Assembly (NCBI GenBank): GCA_937922955.1
Contig: CALAKO010000221.1
Span: forward strand, 1-47,728
Source: an uncultured Peptococcaceae bacterium
GTDB lineage: Bacteria; Bacillota; Peptococcia; Peptococcales; Peptococcaceae
Direction: 5' to 3'
Length of the DNA stretch: 47,728 nucleotides
Shown here: positions 16,245-24,582 of the stretch, piece by piece
How the letters are laid out: every line of letters starts with the position of its first letter
How positions within the stretch are numbered: position 1 is the first letter of the stretch
Notes under the pieces: generated by a model
Told to the model about the DNA's origin: nothing
Database searches by the model: none
The model's input: only the letters and a program-made list of their open reading frames with translations
Made by a program: the position numbers and the translations under genes

Positions 16245-16279
16245 GGAAGTATTAGAAAAGACAATAGCGGAGGTCATTT

Positions 16280-17143
16280 ATGCTGTCAAAATATGATATA
16301 TTCTGTAAAGTGGTGGAGCATGGTGGATTTACGCGAGCAGCTAACGCCATTCAATATTCTCAAAGTGCCGTCAGTCAAACCGTGAAAAACTTGGAGCAAG
16401 AGTTGGGTTTGATTCTCCTGACGCGAGGGAAGGATGGCATTCACCTGACACCGGACGGTGCAGCCATCTTTCCATATATACAGGCCATTGCCAATGCAGA
16501 GGATGCGCTAGCGCGGCGTCAGCGAGAAATGCAAGGGCTCAAGGGCAGCGTCATTCGTATTGGGACTTTTACCAGTATCAGCCGTACCTTGTTACCTGGA
16601 TGGATGGTGGATTTTAAACGCGAACATCCTGAAGTGCGGTTTATTTTAGAACAGGGCGAATACACCACCATTTCAGAATGGGTGCGCAATGGTACAGTGG
16701 ATTTTGGCTTCGTGAACATGGATGCTGTGTCGGAATTGGAAGGGCGGCTGCTTTTTGCCGATAAAATGTGTGCGGTGCTGCCGCCGGATCATCCACTTGC
16801 CCAGCAGAATACGGTCAGCCTGTCGGAGTTGGCCGAAAGTGCATTGATTCTGCTCGACGAAGGTGAGTTCAATGTACCGCTGCAAACATTTGATGCCCTT
16901 GGGCTGACACCGCAGATTGAGTATGAGGTATGCGACGATTATACCATCATCGCTATGGTTGAGAAAAAGCTTGGCGTGTCCATTATGTATGAGCGAGTAT
17001 TGTCTGGCTATTCCAGCAATGTTGCAGTGCGACCAATTGCTGAGGATCTCAGCAGACGGGTGGGTATGGTTTGGAACAACTGGGAAACCATGCCGATTGC
17101 AGCGCGCCGATTTGTTGAATTTATTGCGCATCAGCCTTGCTGA
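16280..17143 (+). CDS. LysR family transcriptional regulator (probable azlCD regulator)
   Basis: The 287-residue protein has the LysR order: an N-terminal winged helix (residues 1-60) with FTRAANAIQYSQSAVSQTVKNLE as the recognition unit, a linker helix, and a two-lobe periplasmic-binding-like effector domain from about residue 90. GGAGG stands 6-10 nt before ATG 16280. Its position divergent from azlC, with one dyad between them, argues for control of azlCD by an amino acid effector. It reads toward the sulfotransferase gene, but that gene carries a different operator, so I do not assign that as a target. Confidence 0.9.
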   Translation: MLSKYDIFCKVVEHGGFTRAANAIQYSQSAVSQTVKNLEQELGLILLTRGKDGIHLTPDGAAIFPYIQAIANAEDALARRQREMQGLKGSVIRIGTFTSISRTLLPGWMVDFKREHPEVRFILEQGEYTTISEWVRNGTVDFGFVNMDAVSELEGRLLFADKMCAVLPPDHPLAQQNTVSLSELAESALILLDEGEFNVPLQTFDALGLTPQIEYEVCDDYTIIAMVEKKLGVSIMYERVLSGYSSNVAVRPIAEDLSRRVGMVWNNWETMPIAARRFVEFIAHQPC

Positions 17144-17169
17144 AAAATTAGTTGAAAACACTGAAATCT

Positions 17170-17212
17170 GTAGTCCAGACTAGTAAGTGTGTATAGTGGT
17201 TTCTGTTATACT
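17170..17212 (+). promoter_or_regulatory. Activator-type operator and promoter of the sulfotransferase gene
   Basis: GTAGTCCAGACTAG (17170-17183) has core TAGTC-CA-GACTA centred at 17176.5. Read on the minus strand it gives AGTCTGGACTAC, 10 of 12 matches to the DASS 2 site. An extended -10, TGT then TATACT (17207-17212), lies 30.5 bp from the centre, the same spacing as at both DASS promoters. Confidence 0.6.
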
Positions 17213-17273
17213 TTAGATAAGGCCAGTTAATGGCGATGATTAAACTGCTTAATGAAATGAACGGAGGAATATT

Positions 17274-19160
17274 ATGGCAGAAATCAAATACACCAAAAAA
17301 GATCACATCATTACCCAGCAAAAAGCCAATGAAGAAGCATTCCTGGCTGAATTTGCAGCTGGGGATTATACACTGACCAATCCCCTCGTTAAAGTAAATC
17401 CTTATATTATTTGCCCTCTTTCCGCTATGATCCTTTTCAAGACTCCACGTCCTGAAGAAGTGACCATCATCGTTCGCGGTAAAGAAGAAGCTGGAAACAT
17501 CGTTCATCGTTTCCCAGCCGCTTATGAACACGTTCTGCCTGTTTATGGTCTCTATGCAGACTATGAAAACAAAGTGGACATCGTGCTTCAGGATGGCCGC
17601 AAGCACACCGTTACCATCCAGACCGAACCTCTGATGGAAGGCGTGCCTGAATCCACCTCCATCGATACTACTGCGGAATACATGGGCGACAACTTTGTAT
17701 TCCTGACTGCATCCATGCGTTCCTTCCCAGTTGGTTATGACTATGCTGGCGATCTGCGCTGGTACTGCAAAGAAAACCTGGCGTTCGACATCAAGCGCAT
17801 CCGTAACGGTCACATCCTCGTTGGTACCGAACGTCTTGTAAAAATGCCTTACTTCACCACTGGTCTCTATGAAATGAACTTTGGTGGTAAGATCTTCAAA
17901 GAATACGTTATTCCATGCGGCGGTTACCATCACGACCAGTTCCAGATGAAGGACGGCAACCTGCTTGCTCTGACCTTCGATTTCTATTCTGGTACTGTTG
18001 AAGACGTTTGCGTGCTGCTCGACAAAGATACTGGCGAAATCCTCAAGAAATGGGATTACAAGAAGGTGCTCCCACAGCACGGCCCAGGTTCCGGCAGCCA
18101 GACCGAAGAAGACTGGTTCCACAACAACGCTGTATGGTACGATGAAAAGACCAACAGCCTGACCTTCTCCGGCCGTCATGAAGACGCAGTCATCAACCTT
18201 GACTACGAAACCGGCGAATTGAACTGGATCATCGGTGACCCAGAAAACTGGCCACAGGAATATGTGGACAAATACTTCTTCACCCCAGTTGGTGATGGCG
18301 AATTTGATTGGCAGTATGAACAGCATGCTTGCGTTGTTCTTCCAGATGGTGACATCATGCTCTTCGACAATGGTCACTATCGTGCTAAGAATCCAGACAA
18401 CTACTGGGCAAACCATGACAACTTCTCCCGTGGCGTGCGCTATCGCATCGACACTGAAAAGATGACCATTGAACAGGTATGGCAGTATGGTAAAGAACGT
18501 GGTGCAGACTTCTTCTCTCCATACATCTGCAACGTGGAATACTACGATGAAGGCCATTACATGGTTCACTCCGGCGGGATCGGTTACCTCGACGGCAAGC
18601 CATGCGACGGTTTCGCAGCTGTTATGGCTATGAAACCTGAATTCAAAGATCGCATCACCTTCAATTCCATCACCTGTGAACTCATTGACGACAAGGTTGT
18701 TTATGAACTGCATGTTCCAGCAAACTGCTACCGCGCAGAAAAACTGCCTCTCTACTATGCTGGTGAAACCTTTGAAGCAGGCGCTGGTGAATACCTCGGC
18801 GGCCTCATCGAAACTCAGACCACCCGCATGAAAGTCAAAGCCGACGAAACCGGCGAAATCATACCAGAACATTACAACGCAAACATCGTTGAAGAAGAAG
18901 ACCGCATCATGGTCAATGCGATCTATGAAACTGGCGAAATGGTACAGATTCTGCTCGTTGACGAAGCTGGCAACATTCGTCGCTATCCAGTCAACACCGT
19001 TGGTCAGGACTTCTCCGCAATGTGCGTAGGGACCTTCCAGAAGGAAAACCCATGCGACATTGATACCTTCATCAACAAGACCGGCCTTGAAGGTCCACAG
19101 ACTGTTAAACTTCTCTGCGAAGATAAGGTCTACGAAACCGGTATTGTTGTTAATAAGTGA
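17274..19160 (+). CDS. assT: Aryl-sulfate sulfotransferase (ASST), no signal peptide
   Basis: The 628-residue protein belongs to the PAPS-independent arylsulfate sulfotransferase family, which moves a sulfuryl group from a phenyl sulfate to another phenol. An N-terminal beta domain starts at about residue 35 (NPYIICPLSAMILFKT), followed by a beta-propeller. Family blocks seen are YHHDQFQMKDGNLLALTF, DWFHNNAVWYD, SGRHEDAVINLD and QYEQHACVVLPDG, where H351 aligns with the catalytic His436 of E. coli AssT by my reading. FDNGHYRA and VWQYGKERGADFFSPY follow. Unlike the periplasmic E. coli enzyme it has no signal peptide, so it should act in the cytoplasm and need uptake of its donor. ACGGAGGAATATT precedes ATG 17274. 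Codon bias is strong. Confidence 0.92.
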   Translation: MAEIKYTKKDHIITQQKANEEAFLAEFAAGDYTLTNPLVKVNPYIICPLSAMILFKTPRPEEVTIIVRGKEEAGNIVHRFPAAYEHVLPVYGLYADYENKVDIVLQDGRKHTVTIQTEPLMEGVPESTSIDTTAEYMGDNFVFLTASMRSFPVGYDYAGDLRWYCKENLAFDIKRIRNGHILVGTERLVKMPYFTTGLYEMNFGGKIFKEYVIPCGGYHHDQFQMKDGNLLALTFDFYSGTVEDVCVLLDKDTGEILKKWDYKKVLPQHGPGSGSQTEEDWFHNNAVWYDEKTNSLTFSGRHEDAVINLDYETGELNWIIGDPENWPQEYVDKYFFTPVGDGEFDWQYEQHACVVLPDGDIMLFDNGHYRAKNPDNYWANHDNFSRGVRYRIDTEKMTIEQVWQYGKERGADFFSPYICNVEYYDEGHYMVHSGGIGYLDGKPCDGFAAVMAMKPEFKDRITFNSITCELIDDKVVYELHVPANCYRAEKLPLYYAGETFEAGAGEYLGGLIETQTTRMKVKADETGEIIPEHYNANIVEEEDRIMVNAIYETGEMVQILLVDEAGNIRRYPVNTVGQDFSAMCVGTFQKENPCDIDTFINKTGLEGPQTVKLLCEDKVYETGIVVNK

Positions 19161-19193
19161 TCACTCGTTTCTCATTTTCATAATCCCTTTTCT

Positions 19194-19232
19194 GAAAGCA
19201 CCGCGTGCCGTTTTGGCCGCGGTGCTTTCTCT
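19194..19232 (+). terminator. Hairpin after the sulfotransferase gene
   Basis: A perfect 12-bp stem, GAAAGCACCGCG (19194-19205) with CGCGGTGCTTTC (19218-19229), plus inner TGCC/GGC(A) pairing. The T tail is short, so termination may be partial or Rho-assisted. Confidence 0.65.
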
Positions 19233-19321
19233 ATGTTCAAAGGTAGCCACCGCTATTGTTGTGGAAGTTGTGGGGATGTCGTCAAGAGATTATGATGGTA
19301 CTGTATAAATGTGACTCTACG

Positions 19322-19330
19322 TGGTATAAT
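19322..19330 (+). promoter_or_regulatory. Extended -10 promoter of the SLH surface protein gene
   Basis: TGG then TATAAT (19325-19330), about 115 bp upstream of the start codon. No good -35 is visible. Confidence 0.5.
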
Positions 19331-19444
19331 AAAAGCAAGGAAGAAGCAACATTCTCCCGTTTCGGTAAAGAAAGTATGATTGGAAAGAGATTGATATGAT
19401 GAGGCGCATGTGGTTACCGCAATCGGACATAAAGGAGAAAGAAA

Positions 19445-22400
19445 ATGTTGAAAAAAAGAAAAACCGTGCAACGTATTTTAGCTGCGATGCTTGTGCTGTC
19501 ACTTTTGGCTGGGGTGCTCCCCTGGACGGTGTCTGGCGCCAGTGCGAACACCAGTGTTGCTGTTGTGCAACCGACAGAAATGTATCCGGAAGGGATCACT
19601 GTGAATTTGTACGATTACTGGCTGTCCAATCCGGACGACAGTGATCAAACGAATCCGTCCGATTATACAAATAAGGGCATTAATCAGGGACATATTTTGA
19701 ACTTTGGTCGAGGCATGACAGGCGGTATCAACGGCTGGACAGGCACCGCGCGGCCAAATGTGGGGATTGTACAAAATGTGCTGGACAGCAATGGTTTCCC
19801 AAAACTCGCCTATAAAACGGCTACGACGCCGCTGGATGCGGATGCTCTCAACCAAGGGCAGTCTCTAGACTATCTTTTTAACGGCGCGTCGGATGTTGCC
19901 GGTAAGCAGGCTTATACGAATGTAGGCGGGCTTTTGCAACAGGATGCCCAAGGCTATTATTACTACAACTGTCGGGAAAACTTTGCGGTGTTTGATAAGA
20001 ACAGTAAGATCTTTAAACTCTATTCCGAAGCGGCAGTGAAAGACACGAAAAACGTAGTGGGGCAGTTCTTTCCATTCAATTCCGCTGAGCAAGTGTTTAG
20101 CGGGACAGAGCTAAGCTGTGATTCTGCAACCATCAATCACTACTTTGGCGTTAACATGGTCACGCGCTTCCAGCAGCCAGAGGATGGCATATCGCCGGAG
20201 AGCACCAACAATACCCCAGTGCCAGTGACGTACTCATTCACTGGTGACGACGATGTTTGGGTGTTTATTGATGATGTATTGGTGGCGGATCTTGGCGGGA
20301 TTCATGATGCCACATCGGTGGAAATTGATTTCCATACCGGAAATGTCTATATTTTTGAAGATCGTAATAACAACGGTGCTTACGATGCCAACGAACCTCG
20401 CTACAATGATGAAAACGCTACCCTGAAAACTGCTTACGAAGCAGCAGGAAAGGGCGGCGATGCCAGTGATTGGAACGGCAGCACTTTTGCCAACAATACC
20501 TATCATACGATGAAGTTCTTCTATTTGGAACGCGGCAATTCCGCTTCTAATATGAATATGAAGTTCAATCTTGATACCGTATTGGAAAGTCAGATTGAAA
20601 AAACGGACCAGGATGGACAGCCTGTTGCTAATGCGGAATTTGCGCTGTATGAAGCCAATGCAGATTATGATAAGGTTGGCGAAAATCCTATTGCCACTGG
20701 CACCACGGACGACAATGGCATGTTTACCTTTTATGACAACGAAGACATGGTGCTGCTGCTGAGTGACCTGACGAAAGAACATTACATATTGCAAGAAACC
20801 AAGGTGCCGGAAGGGTATCGCAACAGCGGTCCGATTCATCTCAAAGTGGAAAAATTGAAAGATGGCAGCAAACTGTTGCTTTCGGATAATGCGTGGGACA
20901 CCGGGGCCTACGCCATGCCAACGGTGCGCGTGGAGATTCAGCGGGCACAAAATGAAACCAGCTCGCATCAGGTGACGGGATATGACGGAACAACCTATAA
21001 CGTAGACAAAGGTTTGGTCTTTGCGGCTGTAATGGAAGGCGATCAAGTCAGCTATGACGCCGCAGACATCAGCGATAATCATATTGTCTATGGGGATCCA
21101 GTGCGTGGCTGGCACATCAGCAAGGCCAAGGGGACAGCTGCCATCGAAGAAGCAGCCCAAGCAATGAGTCAGGCAACACAAGAGAATGCTGTTGCAGGCT
21201 TGTACGACTTTAAGCTGAATGGCATCAATCAATACTACACGGATATTGAAAACTTGCCTGGCGACATCAACGAGTACGCTGTTGAAAATATCGATAACGC
21301 GCGCTTCACGGTTGGCTATTTTTACGCGTCGGTGACGAGTCTTGATCAAGTGACCGCTGACAATGTAGTGCCGCTCAAAGCAAGCAGTTTTTATCATGAA
21401 TTTGCGATGCGCCTTTTTGCACCAAACATTCAAAATCGCCTGTTGGTACAAAAAGTGGACGCAGACACTCAAGTGCCGAGAGATGGAGCGAAATTTGCAC
21501 TCTACAAGGCGAAGGATGTCACGGTGAAGCCGGATGGCACCTATACCATTGATGCAGGCGCTGTTCCAGCGTACAATGAACAAACGACTGGCGAATACGA
21601 AATCCAGCAAGGCAATGTCGTGCCGGGGACGTTGGCTTTTACAGGCGTGGCTCAAGGCATGTATTATTTGCTTGAAACGCAGCCACCGGATGGGTATGAG
21701 ATCAATCCGACCGCTGTGGAAGTGGTGGTTGACAACGCCGGCGTTCATGCCAATGCAGGAACGCCGGACGATGACATCGCCGTGCATTTGGGATTGGGAA
21801 AAATTGTCAAGAGCATGTTGCAGTTTGCGTTGGATGACGGCATTGATGCGACTTTAAGCAATGTTACCGCTGCCTTGAAAACCAGCTCGACCGCAGCCTA
21901 TTCCGATATTGATTGGGCACAGGCAAACAGTGGCGGTACTCTGGATTTCTCCTATAATGAAGCAACCGGTGTTTTGGAATACGGTCCAGCATCAGGGAGC
22001 GGTCCGATCACATTGGATTACGACACGGGCTGGGGACTGTTGAATATCACTCAAAGCGCGAATCAAGCGGCGTTGACCGCCAATGGTTCGCAGGTTAAAC
22101 AACTTGGCGATCAATCATTGAACAATCTGTTCTCAGGAACGACCATGGTGGTTGTTGGGGATGCACTCAAAGACGCAGGAACGCTCACCATCACCAAAAA
22201 CGTGGAACAGGGCCTGGCCAGCGATACAGACCGAGCCTTTACTGTGCAATTGACCCTAGGCGCAAACGGTCTGCATAATGGCCAAGTCCTTAACAAAGAT
22301 ACGGGAGAGCCCGTTGCTTTTCAAAATAATGTCGCAACGCTGTCCATCAAAGATGGAGAAAGCATTCATCTGAGTGTGCCGCACGATGTGACGCTGACCG

Positions 22401-23740
22401 TGGCCGAAGTGGATGCCGATGGCTTCGATGTCCGCTATCAGCTTGGCGATGCAGCGGCCACAACGACCGCACCTCAGGTGACCATTTCTTCCAACGACAG
22501 CCAAACCGTCACCATTCTCAACACCCGCCAGGAAGGCAGCTACGTCACCCTAGACGGTGCAACCAATCTGGATGTCATCAAACAGGTAGATGTTAGTCAG
22601 GTGGCAAACGGCACCTGGCCGGACGACGCCAGTTTCCAATTCAAAATCGAAGGCCAAGACGGCGCACCAATGCCGGAAAAAGACACCATCACCATTTCGA
22701 AAAACAACGATGGCAGCAATACAAACAACGGCGCCTTTGGTAACATTGTGCTTGAACAGGCTGGCACCTACACCTATCTCATTCATGAAGTAGCCGGCGA
22801 TAGAAGCGACATGGTTTACGACGATCATCAGCTGACGGTTACCGTCACCGTGGAAGCGGCCACTGATGGCAGCCTCCGTGTCACCAATGTCAGCGCCAGC
22901 AGCAGCGATGGAAGCAGTGGCGATGCTGCCCGCACCTTTGTCAATGTTCTGCAAGACAGTGGCAGCAGCGAACCAGGAACCGATCCAGATCACCCGCTTG
23001 ATCCCGATGGACCAGACGATCTGGACACCGTGAACCATTTTTCCTACATTGTCGGCTATCCGGAAGACTATCGCACCGGTGAAAAAAGCGACGACGAAAG
23101 TCTCTGGCCGGTCAAACCACAAGGAGACATCACCCGCGGTGAAGTGGCTTCGATGTTCTATCGCCTTTTGAAAAAAGATGTGCGCGAAGCCAACACGACC
23201 GATGTCAATGCGTTCAGCGACGTCAACAGCGACGACTGGTACAACGTGCCGGTATCCTCTCTGGCTGAAATGGGATTGATTGCTGGCTATCAGGATGGCA
23301 CTTTCCGTCCAAATGAACCGATCACCCGTGCTGAGTTTGCCGCGATTGCTACGCGCTTCTTTGACGGCGACATAGAATACACCGATCAACTGTTCAGCGA
23401 CATCAGCGGCGATGAATGGTACGCTGATGTAATTGCCAAGGCAGCGCGCTATCAACTCATCGGTGGCTATCCAGATGGCAGCGTGCAGCCGAACAGCACC
23501 ATCACCCGAGCAGAAAGCTGCGCCATTGTCAATCGCACTCTCAATCGTCGGCCCGATGCCGATCACTTGCAGCCAGTAGAAGACATGCGCACTTGGCCAG
23601 ATAATCCTGCTGATGCCTGGTACTACGCCGACATGCAGGAAGCCACCAACGGCCACGACTACGAATGGATCGACGACAACGGCCAACAGGACGAAGCTTG
23701 GACAGACGTTCTCCCTGGTTACGACTGGAGCCAGCGCTAA
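19445..23740 (+). CDS. Fibro-slime/SpaA-domain surface protein with C-terminal SLH domains
   Basis: The product has 1431 residues. Residues 1-33 are a signal peptide (basic KKRK start, hydrophobic core, VSGASA site). A fibro-slime-type domain spans about 60-380, with YSFTGDDDVWVFIDD near 258-275 and AD-L-G-G-I-H-D after it. SpaA/Cna-type beta domains lie at about 381-475 and 662-760 (each ends in an E-T-x-x-P-x-G-Y turn). A pilin-type isopeptide beta domain lies at about 1038-1175. Three SLH repeats fill 1195-1420 (for example LIAGYQDGTFRPNEPITRAE). SLH domains attach proteins non-covalently to secondary cell-wall polymer, so it is wall-bound but not through sortase. AAAGGAGAAAG precedes ATG 19445. 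The role is probably adhesion or matrix; the ligand is unknown. Confidence 0.88.
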   Translation: MLKKRKTVQRILAAMLVLSLLAGVLPWTVSGASANTSVAVVQPTEMYPEGITVNLYDYWLSNPDDSDQTNPSDYTNKGINQGHILNFGRGMTGGINGWTGTARPNVGIVQNVLDSNGFPKLAYKTATTPLDADALNQGQSLDYLFNGASDVAGKQAYTNVGGLLQQDAQGYYYYNCRENFAVFDKNSKIFKLYSEAAVKDTKNVVGQFFPFNSAEQVFSGTELSCDSATINHYFGVNMVTRFQQPEDGISPESTNNTPVPVTYSFTGDDDVWVFIDDVLVADLGGIHDATSVEIDFHTGNVYIFEDRNNNGAYDANEPRYNDENATLKTAYEAAGKGGDASDWNGSTFANNTYHTMKFFYLERGNSASNMNMKFNLDTVLESQIEKTDQDGQPVANAEFALYEANADYDKVGENPIATGTTDDNGMFTFYDNEDMVLLLSDLTKEHYILQETKVPEGYRNSGPIHLKVEKLKDGSKLLLSDNAWDTGAYAMPTVRVEIQRAQNETSSHQVTGYDGTTYNVDKGLVFAAVMEGDQVSYDAADISDNHIVYGDPVRGWHISKAKGTAAIEEAAQAMSQATQENAVAGLYDFKLNGINQYYTDIENLPGDINEYAVENIDNARFTVGYFYASVTSLDQVTADNVVPLKASSFYHEFAMRLFAPNIQNRLLVQKVDADTQVPRDGAKFALYKAKDVTVKPDGTYTIDAGAVPAYNEQTTGEYEIQQGNVVPGTLAFTGVAQGMYYLLETQPPDGYEINPTAVEVVVDNAGVHANAGTPDDDIAVHLGLGKIVKSMLQFALDDGIDATLSNVTAALKTSSTAAYSDIDWAQANSGGTLDFSYNEATGVLEYGPASGSGPITLDYDTGWGLLNITQSANQAALTANGSQVKQLGDQSLNNLFSGTTMVVVGDALKDAGTLTITKNVEQGLASDTDRAFTVQLTLGANGLHNGQVLNKDTGEPVAFQNNVATLSIKDGESIHLSVPHDVTLTVAEVDADGFDVRYQLGDAAATTTAPQVTISSNDSQTVTILNTRQEGSYVTLDGATNLDVIKQVDVSQVANGTWPDDASFQFKIEGQDGAPMPEKDTITISKNNDGSNTNNGAFGNIVLEQAGTYTYLIHEVAGDRSDMVYDDHQLTVTVTVEAATDGSLRVTNVSASSSDGSSGDAARTFVNVLQDSGSSEPGTDPDHPLDPDGPDDLDTVNHFSYIVGYPEDYRTGEKSDDESLWPVKPQGDITRGEVASMFYRLLKKDVREANTTDVNAFSDVNSDDWYNVPVSSLAEMGLIAGYQDGTFRPNEPITRAEFAAIATRFFDGDIEYTDQLFSDISGDEWYADVIAKAARYQLIGGYPDGSVQPNSTITRAESCAIVNRTLNRRPDADHLQPVEDMRTWPDNPADAWYYADMQEATNGHDYEWIDDNGQQDEAWTDVLPGYDWSQR

Positions 23741-23756
23741 ACGGCTAACCAAAAAG

Positions 23757-23784
23757 ACCTTGCAATTGGATGCAAGGTTTTTTT
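23757..23784 (+). terminator. Terminator of the SLH surface protein gene
   Basis: CCTTGCA (23758-23764) pairs with TGCAAGG (23771-23777), loop ATTGGA, followed by seven T. Confidence 0.92.
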
Positions 23785-23894
23785 GGTGTGTCGGTGTTTT
23801 CATCGAGTGTAGTGCAGGTTTATGGGTTGAAGGCGAAAAATGATGGCGAATTAAGGGAAAATTAACAAAATTGAAATAAATAACTGGGAATTGG

Positions 23895-23923
23895 TAGACA
23901 GCCCTTCATTTATGGTTTATTAT
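23895..23923 (+). promoter_or_regulatory. Promoter of structured RNA copy 1
   Basis: TAGACA (23895-23900), a 17-bp spacer and TATTAT (23918-23923); the start site would be near 23930. Confidence 0.55.
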
Positions 23924-23929
23924 TAATAA

Positions 23930-24120
23930 TAGACAAAGGATGTTTTTCTATATAATCACGAAAACATCGGAACATAGGCCAACAATGAATGAAAAATGCT
24001 GTATTCTGGATTTTTTGTACAACATTTAGTAAGCCGGTATCACACTGTTATGTGGGGCGCCGACGACTCACTGTGCCAATGCAGTTTCGTCAATAACCGG
24101 CATTTATTGTCGGTTCTTTT
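23930..24120 (+). ncRNA. Structured RNA element, copy 1 (candidate free-standing RNA)
   Basis: A 5' hairpin with a perfect GATGTTTT/AAAACATC stem (23939-23968) opens the transcript. Then come an A/T hairpin (AAAAAT with ATTTTT), conserved CAACAT..AGTAAGCCGG, a CACA/TGTG hairpin, a GACGA/TCGTC stem enclosing ACTG/CAGT, and TCAATAACCGGCA. The terminator is AACCGGCA/TGTCGGTT followed by CTTTTTATTTT (24095-24120). GCCGGT (24033-24038) is exactly complementary to ACCGGC in the terminator arm, so an alternative antiterminator fold exists. Nothing is encoded before the next promoter, so this copy would yield a transcript of about 190 nt. I do not recognise the family. Confidence 0.6.
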
Positions 24121-24304
24121 TATTTTCCGAGAGTTTTCCTATTTAAGGGGAAGGCTGGATGTAGGGAACGGGTGCATTTCCAAATCAAGCGTGCGTTTTG
24201 AGTGCGTGTTGCGTGAGGAACTTTAGCTAATGACAAATTTTGCACGTAGGAAGATAAATTTTGCATGATAGTGGAAATTTTCTGTAAAAAACGATATGGT
24301 TAAT

Positions 24305-24333
24305 TTGGATAAACTTTTTAGGAATTTTATTCT
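24305..24333 (+). promoter_or_regulatory. Promoter of structured RNA copy 2 and giant adhesin
   Basis: TTGGAT (24305-24310), a 17-bp spacer and TATTCT (24328-24333); the start site would be near 24340, at the same offset from the element as for copy 1. Confidence 0.5.
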
Positions 24334-24339
24334 CAGAAA

Positions 24340-24505
24340 GATGTTTTCCATACATAATTATGGATGTTTAATGAATGAAAATATTGTGTAAGAATATTTT
24401 CGTGCAACATCAGGAAGCCGGAATATTGATATTGATACAGAGATGCGGATCAGTCACTGTGCCGGACAGTTTCATCAATAACCGGCAGATTTTGTCGGTT
24501 GTTTC
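24340..24505 (+). ncRNA. Structured RNA element, copy 2 (candidate riboswitch-like leader of giant adhesin)
   Basis: This copy is homologous to the one 400 bp upstream, with the same order of parts. It has a CCATA/TATGG 5' hairpin, a perfect AAAATATT/AATATTTT hairpin where copy 1 has a different A/T stem, conserved CAACATCAGGAAGCCGG, an AATAT/ATATT hairpin, then GAT..ATC enclosing ACTGT/ACAGT, and TCAATAACCGGCA. The terminator AACCGGCA/TGTCGGTT has a weaker tail (GTTTCTGTTT). GCCGG can pair with CCGGC of the terminator arm. Several stems are kept by paired changes, which supports RNA structure. The element ends about 80 nt before the adhesin start, in position to control read-through. Confidence 0.62.
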
Positions 24506-24582
24506 TGTTTATTGAGCGGCAAAAGAGAACATGTGTCAACGGATGATCCGATAAATGAAAAAAGCAGCAGGGGGAGAGTACA

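Larger units (their letters stand above)
23741..24582 (+). other. 842-bp intergenic region with duplicated promoter-RNA units
   Basis: No protein gene was found here. It holds the terminator of the upstream gene, then two homologous promoter-leader-terminator units (23895-24120 and 24305-24505). About 180 bp of AT-rich spacer (24121-24304) between them shows nothing recognisable. A final 77-nt segment ends in the GGGGGAGAG ribosome site of the giant adhesin. Confidence 0.7.

Noticed and set aside
17148..18872. 574-codon open frame antisense to the sulfotransferase gene
   Set aside because: It is a shadow produced by the strong codon bias of the real gene, lacks a ribosome site and shows no domain.
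20234..21787. 517-codon minus-strand frame inside the SLH protein gene
   Set aside because: Low-complexity shadow without signal peptide or domain.
23930..24505. Identity as cobalamin, c-di-GMP, SAM or T-box riboswitch
   Set aside because: The core motifs of those families are not present; CACTGTGCC only superficially resembles part of the cobalamin core.
23741..24582. Insertion sequence or MITE explanation for the two RNA copies
   Set aside because: No terminal inverted repeats spanning a whole copy or target duplications were seen, and the promoters are at matching positions; not fully excluded.
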